Source: Tenebrio molitor (Eukaryota; Arthropoda; Insecta; Coleoptera; Tenebrionidae). Taken from it: a stretch of DNA of 64,000 nucleotides. Shown piece after piece: positions 1 through 12,892 of the stretch (its first letter is position 1; every line of letters begins with the position of its first letter). The stretch spans positions 16,120,001-16,184,000 of the forward strand of contig NC_091053.1 of the NCBI RefSeq assembly GCF_963966145.1, in the 5' to 3' direction. Under the pieces are notes generated by a model, which saw only the letters and a program-made list of their open reading frames with translations, did no database searches and was not told where the DNA came from. The translations under genes and the position numbers were made by a program.

Positions 1-1060
1 ATTGGTTGGTTGTCTACAAACAATTAGGTATTTATTTATGACACTATAGTTGTAGATTTTGGTCATTTTTCGCTGTTAATGTTAAAGTTGGAATAATTCA
101 AAAACTAATAATTTTCTTTTGATGCGAATTTCATAAATATGTTCTTTGAATTAATTGTGAATTATGAGCGTGTACGAAATAATTATTTACAGTATGAGTG
201 AGGAAGACAAAGCTTTCGTTCACGAGAATTGCGTGTTCGACCACGAAGCGGATATCTGAGTGGACGATGCAATTCAAGTGAACGAAAGCGGCGTTACTTT
301 AGAGTGCTGTATTTGGTTTTGTTCGATACCTCCTTAGAAAGTAAATTACTATGGAAAAAAATAAAATACAAAATAAACAAAGTTGTGTAACGTCAATAAA
401 GTAGTTGTGTGCACGTTGTAGAAATTGTGAAAATGGAAGGAATTATGTGTTCTTGAAGACGTCCTGGAAGAGGAAGAGTGACGTGAGTTACCAAATGTTG
501 CCTAAAAAATCAAAATTACGTTATCAGAAAGAATTGGAAAAATGTACGAGTGAATGAAAACCAGTGAGTGAAAGACAGTGAGAGAAAAACGAATGAGCAA
601 AAGTGAAGTGAATGAAGAGGAAACCTTCACCCACTGGTAAATATGGATGCAGGCTCACTTTCTAGGGAAGTATGAACAAACATTTTTTTTTTCTCAAAAT
701 CGATTTTTTAAATTTTATGACTGAACGAAGTGATAAAGCAATAGCTATTTGTGCAGTAAGTTAGAAATGTTTTTTTTTTTGTGATTTACTAAATAAATTA
801 TTTGTGGTTCTTTGTTGTGGCAACTGGCAATCAATAATGAGACACTTTTGAAAATAATTGTTACTAAATTTAAAAAAATATGACTTGGCAACTGAGTAAA
901 AAATGTTGTAATGTTCCAAAAAACCTGGTTTCATACAGATTTGTAAAGCTGAGGAGGTCTTAAATTCCAATCCAAATCCAAAGCAAATTTTTGGAAGTTG
1001 AAAAATTGCAAAAATATCGAATTCACATCAGTTCTGTTTTTCAGTTTTACAAAAAAATAG
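1..1060. other. AT-rich intergenic DNA, no gene recognised
   Basis: No open frame of convincing composition is visible on either strand. Short donor-like sequences (for example gtgagt near 482) could belong to non-coding leader exons of an upstream gene or of the obstructor gene downstream, but nothing decides this. Confidence 0.4.
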
Positions 1061-1062
1061 TA

Positions 1063-1358
1063 GTTTATTTGACGAGTTGGTGTGTAAATTGGGCCTTTTT
1101 GGCACGCGTGGGCCATTTTAAAACGCGAGTGAAACGAGCGTTTTAAAGGCCCACGAGTGCCAAAAAAGGCCCAATTTACACATGAACGAGTTGAATACAA
1201 CGTTTTTTTTGTTCGACGAGCCCCTTAAAGGCTCCAAATCGCTTAAAACCTTTAAAATTAGCTTGACGTTTCGTTTTGACAAGTTGTGACATTTATCAAA
1301 ATCCGTTCACACAGGAGAAAATTCTCAAATTCTGACAGTGTCGAACAAAAAAATTTTG
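1063..1358 (-). repeat. Dispersed approx. 290-bp repeat, copy 1
   Basis: Contains an inverted pair around TGTAAATTGGGCCTTTTTGG / CCAATTTACAC, then an AACGTTGTATTC-type junction and the block ending TTCTGACAGTGTCGAACAAA. The same order recurs at 17250-17488, and in the opposite orientation at 14009-14143 (rest of the unit at 14575-14625), 15700-15985 and 16005-16295. It is non-coding. The short open frames across it are by-products of the repeat. Confidence 0.8.
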
Positions 1359-2071
1359 GCATATTTTAAAAAATCAGGACAAACAAATGAATGATACAAA
1401 CAATAAAGACAAAATTTTGAAAAAGGTATGAAAAGTAGGTAACAATTAAAATTGCTATAAAACTACAACAGAAAAAAATCTTTAAATAAATCATTTGTGG
1501 TGGTTCTTTGTTGTGGTAACGATTAATGTAAAAATTTTGAAAATAACTGGTCCCAAAATATTAAAAAAAATGTCGACTTGTAAACTACCCAAAAAAATAA
1601 TTTATAATTTAATAATTAGAGACTCCAAAAACTTGGTTGGATTTAGATCGGTTGACCTTTCAAGAAGCTTTGAGTTGTCAAGTTAACACAGTTTACAAAA
1701 TGCAAAAATTTTGCCATTTTCACCTCTACCATCAAGATCACTTCGACCGTCCGACCGAACCTACCAGAACCTACCAATTCCGCAATCGGGAACCCATTCT
1801 GACCGATCCACACCTCGTTGCACACATTACGTGCCAGTTATCCAATTGCAGAACCCGTTCGCTGCAGACACAAAAAAAGCGCGGAACCAAGGTTACTCAA
1901 TTTCCGCGATTACGCCACCTCGCATTTTCCTCGTCACGAGAAAAGCGCCGTACGCAAAATCCTGAAAGCAACCTCCAAAGCCGAAGTGTTCACCTCCACC
2001 TGCGATCGGCGGGCGAAGAAGGAGTCGAGGGTGCCGCACCGTCGCCTCATTGTCGCCGAACCAGCGACGAA

Positions 2072-5000
2072 ATGAAGACCGCCGTAGCCGCGCTCCTGTT
2101 CTTGCTGACCGGTGAGTACTCCCCCTGACGGTTCCGCTTCCACTTTATGGTGCTCTAGGGTGTTCCGGCCAGTTCAAGTGCCCCGAGAGGACCGGATTCT
2201 ACCCGGACCCGGTGCAGTGTGACCTCTACTACGTCTGCACCAAGGGCGAGTCCGAGGAGAAGCTCTGCCCCGACGGGCTCGTCTTCGACGCCAAGGACTC
2301 CAGGCACGAGAGGTGCGACATACCGGCGAACGTGGACTGCGACGAAAGGACCGAATTGCGTAAGTGACATTTAGTCCTTGCCGCGGCTTTCTAGAGGTTT
2401 TGCTATTCGGCGAGAGCGACCTTTCGGGTTCGGCGGATTTTGATTTATCGGGCCCACGCGGAAGCGGCAGATGGCTGAAGCGTGGAATTGTCTTCGCCAT
2501 GGTCCGAATAGAAATTTTTACTTTTTCTGGTTACAGTTATGTTTCGCGGCGTGAGAAATGTCGGGTGCGCTTGAATGGTGAAGCTTTCATTTTGCAACAA
2601 CTTTTACACATTTTTCAAAATCGAAACGGAGCTTCCCAAAATTTTTCTTTCTCGAACAAAACTGCACGTTCCTTGACCTTCAACTGCCAGCACAAAACGA
2701 TTTATTTGTCTTTTGACCTTCGTTCAACACCGCGTTCCGATTTCAAAACTGTATCACTGTTGATTTGTTTTTCAAAAATCTTGACACTTTCATTTTTAAA
2801 TAGAACTACGATGGTTTCAAAATGAGAAATCTCATCCTCGATTTTTTTGAATGCTTGCTGCTTACTCAACACTTGCAGTATGTCACGATATTGCAATCAA
2901 TTTTTTTTTACCGGTCGATTTCTTTCAACATCGTGCCAACTTGAATGGGACTCTTTAAAAGTTGTTTGTGTAAAAATTACAAAATCCAGGAACATGTTTG
3001 GAACTTTCAATATTTCAAAACTAATTCAAACAAGTAACATGATATGTAATAAATAAATGAAATTCCATCACAGTGAAGATACTTTCAAAAATCACCCTGT
3101 ATATTTTGTATTCATTTAATTTTATTGACAGTTTTTTACAGTTTCAATTCTACAAATTACGCTAATAAACATAACGTCGTAACCTGGATTATTTATATTA
3201 TGTTGTTATCAAAATATAATAAATACAGGGTGATTTTGAAAGTTGTGCAGATATTTTAATCATGAGCTACTGGCTTCACGTAGAACTCGGAAAAAATATT
3301 TAAAAAATTCTGTCAAAAAATAAAATGACATTTGTTTTTTGAGCTACAATTTTTTTAATTGCTTTTAGTTTTCTACGTTGTCTTACAACCCCGTAAGTAA
3401 AATTTCGGCACATTTTAAAAATACACCCTTGTATATCATGTTTTATAAAATGTACGCCAATGCGAAGTAACCTATAGGAAATATGCTTTAAAACAAGGAA
3501 ACCGCATTGGTGTACGTTTTATAAAATATGATATACAGGGTGTATTTTTAAAATGTGCCGAAATTTTACCTACGAGGTTGGTTTGTTAGCTCAAAAAATA
3601 AATGTCATTTTATTTTTTGACATAGAATTTTTTAAACATTTTTTCCGAGTTCTACATCAAGCCAGTGGCTCGTGATTAAAATATATTCACAACTTTCAAA
3701 ATTTTTTTACAAATTTATTATAAATGTTCCCAACATCGTAGCTGGCTGTGATTGATATACGTACAGATTTGCCGCCTCTTCTGCATACGTACCTGTCCTT
3801 TAAATGAGCTTCACCTGTTGGCCATTGTAAAGAATAATAATAATACGTGCCAGAACGTAAATTTGACATTTGGCAGCTGCCATCTGTCACTTTATAATTG
3901 TCATTGTTCATCATTTTTCAAAGTGTAAAGGTGTTTTGAGTTAATGAAAACAGCTACAGAGTGTTTCTCAAAACTATGTTATCCAGAACAACAGTTATTA
4001 TATTGGGTGTTCATTTAAATTTCTCCTCAAAGTTGGCGTTGAAGAGTCGATTGTAAACGCCCACGCATTAGGGATCACGAATCAGCTGTTTAAATCTAAC
4101 CTCACTTCTTGTGTTGTTTGCGTTTTTACTCTGACGAGTGGTGCGTTCACAATCGATTCTTCCACACCAGCTGAGCAAAAATGAACACCCGATAGTAACA
4201 GGTGTCTAAATAAAACTCAGATCAAGAGTGCCCTGTCAGAACTTCTGTTTATTTTCATCATGTTGTATCTTATGACACCTGTCATTGTGTATTTGTTTTT
4301 CTTTCTTTTAACTAACTGGTGTCTAATATTACAAAACGGTTTAGTTAACTGAATAAAGGGTATTTATGACAGAAAATTGCTCCGGAAAGGGTGTAAAATC
4401 AACGGTGAGTGGTTTGTCACTTAACTAAATGTAACATATTATGCTGGACGTCCCTTCACAAAACTTTTCAAAGCACTTTTTGTCATCTTTTTATTTAGAC
4501 ACACGACAGTAAGAAATAAACATTCACAAATTTTTTGAACACTCGAAATACATAGACGCAAAACCACGCCCCCCTTGGTCACAAATTTTTTGAACGCTCG
4601 GTACCTTAGACATTACAGAAAAGTCTGTTTACATTAGTTCACATTTTCAGTATTCAAATGTTTCCTTGTGGTGTTTATGTTATGTAAAATCTCATAACGT
4701 ATCTTAAATAAGATTTCTTCGCATTTGTACCATAAAAACTTAAAACTTCTTAATTCAAAGGTCAGGATGGTTTGCTGCTTACTTAACAGTCGCAGTATGT
4801 CACAACATTCGCATAAATTTTTGTATTAATCCATTTCTTTCAACATCAATATCAGGTCTTTGACTTGGACGAACTCGTGTAAAAGTTGTTTGAGTAAAAA
4901 TTACAAAACGCAAAAAAAAGGATATTCAAGTTGCCAAATTACAGCAAAAAATTGCTCTCAATTAAATCCAAAGAAGATTTCAACATTTCGAAACATTGGT

Positions 5001-6350
5001 TGCTTGATTCTAGGTTAAAACAATTTGTCAAAAATAAATTATCCTTCATGAGCGAGAGACTTAATAGTTTGAAATGCATTAGTGTAATATTGGGTGTTCA
5101 TTTAAATTTATCCACGAAGTAGGCGTTGAAGAGTCGATTCTGAACGCACCACGGATTACAGATCAGCTGTTTGAATCTAACCTCACTGTTTACGTTGTTT
5201 GTGTTTTTAGTGTGCAGATTAAGACGTGGTGCGTTCACAATCGGCTCTTGAACGCCAGATAATTTTAAATGAACACCCGATATAAAAATACAAATTTTCT
5301 CGGGACAAAATATTTTTTGAGTCAACCTTGTATAATTTTGGTATTTGCTAATTTGATTTTTTTTAGCCTACAAAGTCACTATTGTTAATAAAACGGTCAA
5401 AATTTCTTAGGATTTACAAAATCCGTTTATTTGACATAACGTCAAATTCCAAAAATGTATGTATGTATGTACTACTAAAATAAAAAAAAAACTGAATTTT
5501 CAAATTTTAAAATTCACATTGTAAATTATAAAACTAAGAGAAATACAGCAAAAATATTACAAATGTTCAGATAAAACTGAAAATATTTCTGGACAACAAA
5601 CACCCTGTATAATTTTTACATTTTTCAAAATTCTGAAAGTAAATGGTCTAATAAAGACAATTTAAAAAACACGATAAAATCTTGTTTGACTTTTGATTTG
5701 TATTAAAAAAATGCCGTGAAATGAAATTTTCTGTAGATTTTTTTTAAATAAAAAATGACATTGTTTTGTTCAGAGGAGCCCCAATCCACCCCCGGCTGCC
5801 CACGCGCCAACGGCTACTACCGCCACTCGGACCCCCGCGCCTGCGACAAGTTCTTCAACTGCGTGAGCGGCGTCCCCCACGAGCTGCCCTGCCCCCCGGG
5901 CCTCATCTACGACGACACCGCCAGCACGTGCGCCTGGTTCGACGACAGCAACCGCAAAGACTGCAAGAACGCCAAGCGAGGTAACCGCCCCCTATCACTC
6001 CATCCCCTCAACTGACCCACCCCAATTGCAGACTCGCTTGACGACGGCTTCTCCTGCCCCGACGAGGACATTCTCGGCCCCGGGGGTCGCAAACTGCCCC
6101 ATCCCACTTTCGCCCACCCGGACGACTGCGCCAGGTTCTACATCTGCAGGAACGGGGTGATGCCCCAGAAGGGGTTGTGCACGAAGGGGTTGGTCTACAA
6201 CGAGGAGACGTTCGCCTGCGACGAACCCCAGAACGTGCCGGGATGGTGAGTGAGGGGCGACTTTAAAAGAGTGGGGAGTTGAGAGGATTTTTTTGCAGCG
6301 AGAATTACTACGACAAGGGTGAGAAAGAGAAGAAGACGAAGAAAGCCTAG
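2072..6350 (+). CDS. Obstructor-A-like three-domain chitin-binding cuticle protein (CPAP3)
   Basis: Five exons, all with GT-AG junctions and matching phase: 2072-2111, 2159-2359, 5774-5980, 6032-6245, 6299-6350; 237 aa. Exon 1 encodes a hydrophobic signal peptide (MKTAVAALLFLLTG). The mature protein has three peritrophin-A (CBM14) domains at about residues 17-75, 85-145 and 155-225, each with the six-cysteine pattern, and a short Lys/Glu tail. The linker ERTELQEP and the third-domain ending NVPGC are hallmarks of the obstructor-A branch as I remember it. Family members are secreted to the apical extracellular matrix, bind chitin and organise cuticle. Intron 2 is 3.4 kb and carries several transposons. 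The start is chosen because it gives a signal peptide and a phase-1 junction. It could be a CPAP3-A2 paralogue. Family assignment is firm, subtype less so. Confidence 0.9.
3080..3250. mobile_element. Short palindromic element in obstructor intron 2
   Basis: An outer inverted pair, CTTTCAAAAATCACCCTGTAT (about 3084) and ATACAGGGTGATTTTGAAAG (about 3224), flanks AT-rich DNA with no open frame. The ATACAGGGTG terminus is shared with other foldback elements in the window. Confidence 0.55.
3225..3710. mobile_element. Foldback (long inverted repeat) element
   Basis: The left arm, about 3232-3466, is matched in reverse complement by about 3508-3705 (for example GAGCTACTGGCTTCACGTAG against CTACATCAAGCCAGTGGCTC). 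The centre is near 3487. Arms are imperfect, with small indels. No coding sequence. It lies inside the large intron of the obstructor-A-like gene. Confidence 0.75.
4001..4194. mobile_element. Palindromic MITE, family GGGTGTTCATTT, copy 1
   Basis: Termini TATTGGGTGTTCATTT and AAAAATGAACACCCGATA form a terminal inverted repeat. Internally, GTTGAAGAGTCGATTGTAAACG pairs with the inverse near 4146-4170. Copies lie at 5088-5283 and 55504-55660. Confidence 0.8.
5088..5283. mobile_element. Palindromic MITE, family GGGTGTTCATTT, copy 2
   Basis: Same family as 4001-4194, with ATATTGGGTGTTCATTTAAA at the left and its inverse ending CACCCGATAT at the right. Both copies lie in one intron of the obstructor gene, about 0.9 kb apart and in the same orientation. 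Confidence 0.8.
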
Positions 6351-6492
6351 AAGTGATCTAAAAACTTAGTCGATAGAATAGGGACTCTACTAAATGTTTG
6401 CGATTGGACCACAACAAACATTTTTTACTTATATTTTATATTTTTTTATTATAATTTTTTTGTAAACTGAGTGTACAGAGGTGAACTGATAG

Positions 6493-6498
6493 AATAAA
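6493..6498 (+). terminator. Poly(A) signal AATAAA of obstructor-A-like gene
   Basis: AATAAA lies 143 bp after the stop codon, followed by T-rich sequence. Confidence 0.7.
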
Positions 6499-6509
6499 GT
6501 GACAAAATT

Positions 6510-8460
6510 TGTATTTTGGCGGTTTTATTTCAAAACCTCGACTAAATATAACTGTCGAGTGGACGTGAAGATGGCGCGATTGTCTATATCTAACGCCACC
6601 TACCGGTCGGTAGAAGTAAATTTCGGGTGCTCCCTAGATGTCGACGCTCTAGCTAAACACAAGTAATTTTTTCTTAAGTAGTTCTAACAATGCTAAACAC
6701 GTTACTTAACGGTTTTAACGTGTAATTATTAAGTGGTGTTCTAGAGTGCAAACATTAGATAAAGTTGTTATAAAACGAACTTTCTATCAGCTTCTTGTCT
6801 AATCACTTATGGTAAAAGAAGTTGACACAATTTGAAACGACGGATAATTTGTCAATTTGCCTTCAAATTTGTAGTACAGTTAAAGTTCAGCATGAAAAAT
6901 TTAATAAGCTTGTGACATTTCGCTACCGGTTTGGCAAGTGGTCTAAACTTGAAAGATATTGATATTTTATTATAATCAACATTGTTAAATTTGTTTGCGA
7001 TTGTAATATCTTTCAAAGAAATTATAATTTTGGAAATTTGGTTGATTTTTAAAAATGTACACAGAGAGACATACTGTATATAGATAATTTAATTGTGATG
7101 ATGATGGTAAAAGTGTATTTAAAAAAGTATCTTAAAATAAAATAAACCACTTCAATATTAAACAATCATAAAAGTTAGGTTTCGGCTTCACTCTGTATAT
7201 GATTTTTTTTCAGTAATCAAGATCTCTTTATAGAAATTTGTCACATTATAAAGCCAAGCTTCATCAGTAAAAAAAAAAATTTACGTTTAGAAACTATTCA
7301 CAAAACTGAAACCTTTGTAAAAACCAATGGTATCAGTAAATAGAAAAGCAGAAAAAAAATGTAAATTTAGATAATAAAAATAAGAAACCAAATTTTTTTT
7401 ATTATGTTCTAGTTTAGAACTGGAGCTTAAAAAATTCATAAATCACTGTTATTATTATCATTATTAACATTTAAACATTGTTATATATTTGTGAAAGTAG
7501 ACTATCCAAAACAATGGCAATGCTTTTTAATGTTTTTAAATTATTTTATTTTGTACAAACCAAAACATTTTCCTAGTTCCTACAAATAACGGAGCTTTTA
7601 AATATAGACTATGAAATAGAAAAGAGCCAAAGAATGTATACCTTATAAAACCAAGCTTCATCAGTAAAAATGTTTTGTTTATGGTTGCATTTTCACATCC
7701 TGACCTATTTCTCTTCGAAACTAAGACTTAAATTGTATTATTTATTGTATTCACACATCCACCCTCGACTATCCTCCCTAACGAATCTCCACTCACATTC
7801 ACAACCAACTCTCCTTTCTTCTCTTGTGGCACATTCCCAAATACCATTTCCTGCTACTTTCGAAAAACCTCAATTTGCATAATTCACCAAAACGAAAAGG
7901 TCGGTAACACTTTTACTTTTCGACAAATTCATTTCATACATCACGGATTAACCGTCAAAGCAACGACCTCGAAAAATTTTAAAAGTACACAACACACAAC
8001 GACTTAAACGCCGCTTAAGTGCTAACACTTTTAAGTAACTTTCACTGCTCTGGTTCCCATGTTACACAACGACTCAATTACGTACTCGTATGTACGCTGC
8101 ACGAGCAAAAAATAATGCCCCAAAAGCTCCCCAGCATGCCCCTTGGGGCAGCTTCGTCAAGAATTTAGTACCCCCAGGTACAAAACCTTCACAGGTTGGT
8201 GTTGCGAACATATTCCAGCTGATCTGTCAATATTTGGGGCAGTGAAACGTGTCTAAAACTCCACACCATGCAAAATCCAGTGTTCCAAATCGGGTATTGT
8301 CGCGGCCGCCGCTTAATATATCACGAATCGAAGTGAAATACCAGAGGTGAACGGTTCTCGTGTGCGGCACGGACCGAGCTGGCGCACATTTTTGTAGTAT
8401 AGAAAGTGTTGCGGTACGAATTCGCTGCTGTTCTTGCCAGTTATCAAGGATAAGGCAACC
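6510..8460. other. Intergenic DNA between the two obstructor genes
   Basis: About 1.9 kb of AT-rich DNA. No coding frame is recognised. The last 150 bp are GC-richer and probably hold the promoter and 5' leader of the next gene, but no clear TATA/initiator pair is seen. Confidence 0.4.
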
Positions 8461-11400
8461 ATGAGAGTGTTTCTGTTCGTCGCTGTTTCCATCTTGTCCT
8501 CAGGTGAGTACCGCATTTTGGCCGAATCTCGATCGTCTTTGGTGTCTTCCCCGAGCATCGGTACCGCCTTTGGGCCAGACAAGTGAAAGTGGTACCGTTG
8601 GCATCTTGTGCCACAAAAAAACTTCTAAAGGTTAAGTCGACGCTAAGTGCGTCGATCTGGTATCACTTTTCGCGATTTTCCTTTCGTTTGGCCCTGCTCG
8701 CCTCCTTCGTTTCCTCTCGAATGGTACTGTTAGAAACCACTTCCGCCTGGGGAAGGCAATATTGACTGCATTGTCTTGAGCTGACTGACCCACTTGCGGC
8801 TCCATTCAAGCTCGTAAACTCGTTGGTCCGGCTGAGAAATTAATTTTTTCTATGGCCAATTAACATGAATAAAAAAGACAACTAGTTTTTCTGCGGACAA
8901 GGTGAGTCAGGTGGAAATGGTCAACTCTCGCTCGTTGGTACCGACAAAATGAAATTTCAATGTTAAGTGTAAAAGTAGTAATCTGGTGGTACCAGGTGAA
9001 AACTAGACTTCTAATTTGACATTTGACCACGATTTTTTTTCCATTTTGCAAGAGAAATTAAAAACGTGTCCCTCAAGATACCGTTCGCGACCCCCTTTTA
9101 TTCTCTGTGTCAAATTTTTTGCCAGTACCATTTTGGTTACAGTCCGTGGAGGAGTCCTGGTCCAGGACGCCCCCAGCTGCCCGGAACAGCACGGAGTGCA
9201 GGCCTACGCCCATCCCGAGTCCTGCAACCTGTTCTTCCTGTGCACCAACGGCACCCTGACCGTGGAACAGTGCGAGAACGGACTCCTCTTTGACGGCAAA
9301 GGCGCCGTTCACCACCACTGCAATTACCACTGGGCGGTGGAATGCGGCAACCGCAAAGCCGACCGTAGGGTTTTTCTAGATGACCGGTACCGACGGTACT
9401 GACAGTCGTTTTTCAGTGACCCCGATCAGTACCCCCGGGTGCGAGTACCAGTTCGGACTCTACCCAGAAAGCGCCCAATGTTCTACCAACTACATCAAGT
9501 GCGTCCATGGAGAGCCTCTGCCCCAGCAGTGCGAACCCGGATTGGTGTACGACGACCGCATCCATGGATGCAACTGGCCTGATCTTCTGCTGGAAGTTTG
9601 CAATCCTGAAGGTTCGCCACAACAAACAAACAAAAAAACTAAAGCTTGAACCTTGATTGTAGATTGCCCACAAGCATCCACATTTGGTCCCATCTTTAGT
9701 GGTTTTTGCAATTTGATTTCTATTTGTCTGTTCAGTATTTTAGGATTTTTGAAGATATTGGTGCTTCATTTAAATCGTGCATTTAATTTCTATGTCATCG
9801 AGACTTTCCGCGAAAGCTTTATAGACATATTCTAAGCATGTGTACTTTGCAATTTCCTCCACCTTTCTTTTTTGTCATAGCTATTTCACCTTCATTTTTA
9901 ATCTTCTGTGATTCTTCACTTCATAAATGTTTTCTTTCTTCATCTTCTTCTTCACTATTCTAATATTTCTAAGTAGGTATCCACATTTGGTCCCATCTTT
10001 ATTAGTTTTTGCCAATTGATTTTTATTTCTTCTTCTGTTTCCTGTTGGTGCTTGATTTAAACCCCCGCATTTAATTCTTATTTCTCTAGACTTTCCTCTT
10101 TAAAAACAAATTCAAAGCAGGTGTCTTTTACTGACCAATTTCTTCTGTTCTTTCTTCCCAAAGCTTTTTAAACTTTACTTTTAATCTTTTATGGACCTAA
10201 ATCTTTTACTCTTTACTTCATTGTCTTCTTTACTGTTCTAATATTTGCAAGTATCTACATTTGGTCTCATCTTTATTAGTTTTACCAATTAATTTATATA
10301 TTTTGCTTTATTTTTTTTTTTACTACCTATTTTAGCATTTCAGAAGACATTGGTGCTCCATTTAAACCTTCTATTTAGTTTCTATTTCTTCTAGGCTTTT
10401 CGAAGAATCCTTAGAAATATATTCAAAGCGATTGTATTTTACCGATCAATTTCTTCTGTTCTTCTTTCTTCTTGTAACTGTTTCAACTTCACTTTTAATC
10501 TTGTGTTATGCTAAATCTTTCATTCTCAATTCCGTAGATATCTTTTTTCTTCTTTGTCTTCTCATTCTTTCGTTTCGCTCTAACAAATCCTTATTCTGCG
10601 CTCTCATTTTTTTCTGTTTACTTTGTGTTGCTCATTCTGTTAGTATCTGCTACATCTGTTTCACATAGCTTAATCTTCTTGTTTCCTGTTGGTCACCTTT
10701 CTTCTTATTCTATGTTTATTTAAGACATTGGTGCTCCATTTAAACCTTCTATTTAGTTTCTATTTCTTCTAGGCTTTCCGAAGAATCTTTAGAAATATAT
10801 TCAAAGCAATTGTGCTTTACCGATCAATTTCTTATTTTCTTCTTTCTTCTCGTAGCTGTTTCAACTTCACTTTTAATCTTGTATCCATAGATATCTTTAT
10901 TCTTCTTTCTCTTCCTCTTCTCATTATTATTTTTCATTTCTCTTGCTTTTACTAACAAATCCATATCCTGCGCTCTCATTTCAGTTTACTTTATATTGCT
11001 CATTCTGTTAGTAACTTCTAGATCTGCTTCACATAGCTTGATCTTCATGTTTCTTCTTGGTTACCTTTCTTCTAATTCTATGTTTATTTTTCTATCAAAT
11101 TCTTAGTCTCTTGGAAGTTAAAAAATTGATTTTTTATATAACCTTCTTACAACTTTTACATAACTGAATTTTCTTCTAAATCTACGCCCGCGTTCTACAT
11201 TTTATTCAAGAAAAGTACTAAGTGTTCTTCCTGGAAATCTCTCCTTTCTAATTTTTGTCTTTTAGAGTTTGTTGAAAGTCCAACTATCTAAAATCTTTAC
11301 CTTCCTACTTATTTATCTTCTCAACACCTCCCTTCCTTTCCTTTCTTCAATCTTAGACTTGATCCGTGTCCACCCTCTCCTCTTTCAACCCAACATTTCC

Positions 11401-11770
11401 TTTCTCGTCTTTTCAGCACACCTAACTCTTCTCATTTCTTCTTTTTTCCGCGTTCCTCAGTCTCTGCGTTGCCTAATCCCCTTTCCACTACGACATTTAA
11501 TTTCGGACGAGAACCACTCAACTCTTTGGAATTTTTGCAGCCGTGGTGGGCTTCAAGTGCCCCACCAAAGTACCCTCCAACAGCCCCGCCGCCAAGTTCT
11601 GGCCCTACCCCCGTTTCGCCGTCCCCGGCGACTGCAGCCGTCTCATCACTTGCGTCAACGGTTTCCCTCGCTTGATTTCGTGCGGTGAAGGCAAAGCCTT
11701 CGACCAGTCCAGCCTCACTTGTGAAGAACCCGAATTGGTTCCGCACTGTGCCAACCACATTAGGAAGTAG
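8461..11770 (+). CDS. Obstructor-D/E-like three-domain chitin-binding cuticle protein (CPAP3)
   Basis: Four exons, all phase 1: 8461-8503, 9143-9364, 9417-9611, 11541-11770; 229 aa. Signal peptide MRVFLFVAVSILSS. Three CBM14 chitin-binding domains follow at about residues 22-85, 95-150 and 160-225. Diagnostic stretches are CENGLLFDGKGAVHHHCNYHW, STPGCEYQFG, IHGCNWPDLL and AVVGFKCPTK, highly conserved in one insect obstructor subgroup; CVNGFPRLISCG resembles obstructor-E. The C-terminus HCANHIRK has no added tail. Role by family: secreted, chitin-binding, cuticle matrix. It lies in tandem with the obstructor-A-like gene, 2.1 kb downstream on the same strand. Intron 3 (1.9 kb) is a pyrimidine-rich array of diverged repeats. 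Family certain; D versus E unresolved. Confidence 0.9.
9660..11100 (+). repeat. Tandem diverged approx. 280-380-bp pyrimidine-rich repeats inside intron 3
   Basis: CCACATTTGGTCCCATCTTTA recurs at about 9677, 9980 and (diverged) 10256. ATTGGTGCTCCATTTAAACC and the following 150 bp recur at about 10348 and 10727. The + strand is strongly C/T-biased. Reverse-complement copies lie outside the gene at 11990-12240 and 14620-15100. Confidence 0.75.
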
Positions 11771-11921
11771 GAACCCGAGACCAATCAAGTATACATCATT
11801 CAGAAACAGAAATAGAATTGAATTTAGTTCGTCAGGAAAAAAAAACAATGTCTCTCTACATTCACTGGTCCATAATTTTTGTTTGATTTGTTTTATTTAA
11901 TGTTTGTATATATACGGTTTT

Positions 11922-11927
11922 AATAAA
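11922..11927 (+). terminator. Poly(A) signal AATAAA of obstructor-D/E-like gene
   Basis: AATAAA lies about 150 bp after the stop codon. Confidence 0.65.
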
Positions 11928-11989
11928 TTAAAACAGAAATTTTTGATTGTTGTTTTGTTCTTCAAAAGGTGTCGATTGAGAAAAAAATG

Positions 11990-12240
11990 TAGTAGTTGTA
12001 AATATTAGAACAGTGAAGAACATAAAGAGGGAAAACGACATTTATGAAGTAAAGAATAAAAAATTCAGGATCAGAAAAGATTAACGGTGAAGTTGAAATA
12101 GCTCTGGGAAGAAAGAAGAAATTGCTCAGTAAAAGACAACTGCTTGAATATGATTCTAAATATTCTTCTAAAAGTCTAGATAGAAGACTGGAGGATGGAA
12201 CCAAATGTGGACACTTAGAAATATTAAAATAGTGAAGAAG
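11990..12240 (-). repeat. Inverted copy of the obstructor intron repeat
   Basis: Reads as the reverse complement of the unit at 9660-11100 (GGATGGAACCAAATGTGGAC near 12192 matches inverted GTCCACATTTGGTCCCATC). It lies just beyond the 3' end of the gene. Confidence 0.65.
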
Positions 12241-12347
12241 AAAAAGAGGAAAGAACCATTTATAAAGTGCAAAAAGAAGGATTTAGGCACTACTAGTAAG
12301 GCCTCTTGAGAACACAACGCTTTATGTAATAAATAGAATCATATACT

Positions 12348-12606
12348 GTGTTTTTAATTTGGTTGTAAGTCGTAAAATTTTATGGTACTTTAAGTTAAAG
12401 ATCTTGCGGGGCTTATAAATCCTAGTTTACCACTAGCAGGTAATATTTTAAGCAGGGTTGTATTGTACATTTGGTATATTTGCATTGTACGGCAAACGGC
12501 ACGCGCCGCTTCCCAACCTTTTCAAACCCAACCATTGTGCCCGTTAATCGTTCATAATAAAATATGCAATAAAATTTTACGACCTACAACCAAATTGAGA
12601 ATACAA
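12348..12606. mobile_element. MITE with approx. 35-bp terminal inverted repeats
   Basis: TTTGGTTGTAAGTCGTAAAA (from 12359) is matched in reverse by TTTTACGACCTACAACCAAA (to 12594). The roughly 180-bp centre is non-coding. Confidence 0.7.
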
Positions 12607-12790
12607 TAAATCATTAACTATATTTTTGCAGCATCCGAAAATAATGCTGTACCGTATTAGGCTCTTTCTCTAAAATGAAGACTAATCCATTAGTTGATGT
12701 AGCATCATCAGATTTACTTATCATAACACTCCTCAGCCTCTTAATTTCTTTTGGTTCTGTCATTTATTAAAAAATAGTATATTATAGCAT

Positions 12791-12888
12791 TAAGAGTAGA
12801 AGTGAGTCTTTTTGTGCCTAGCCCAGAGATTGAAGGCCGAAACGTAGGTGAGGCCGACAACTGGGCACAAAAGACCTTCTACTCTGAA
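12791..12888. repeat. Hairpin inverted repeat
   Basis: GAGTAGAAGTGAGTCTTTTTG at the left pairs with CAAAAGACCTTCTACTC at the right, with short interruptions. It lies directly beside the longer palindrome at 12893-12969. Confidence 0.6.
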
Positions 12889-12892
12889 TGAT

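Noticed and set aside
1637..2128. 163-aa plus-strand open frame over the obstructor first exon
   Set aside because: Different frame from the signal peptide exon. It ends in the intron and has no recognisable domain.
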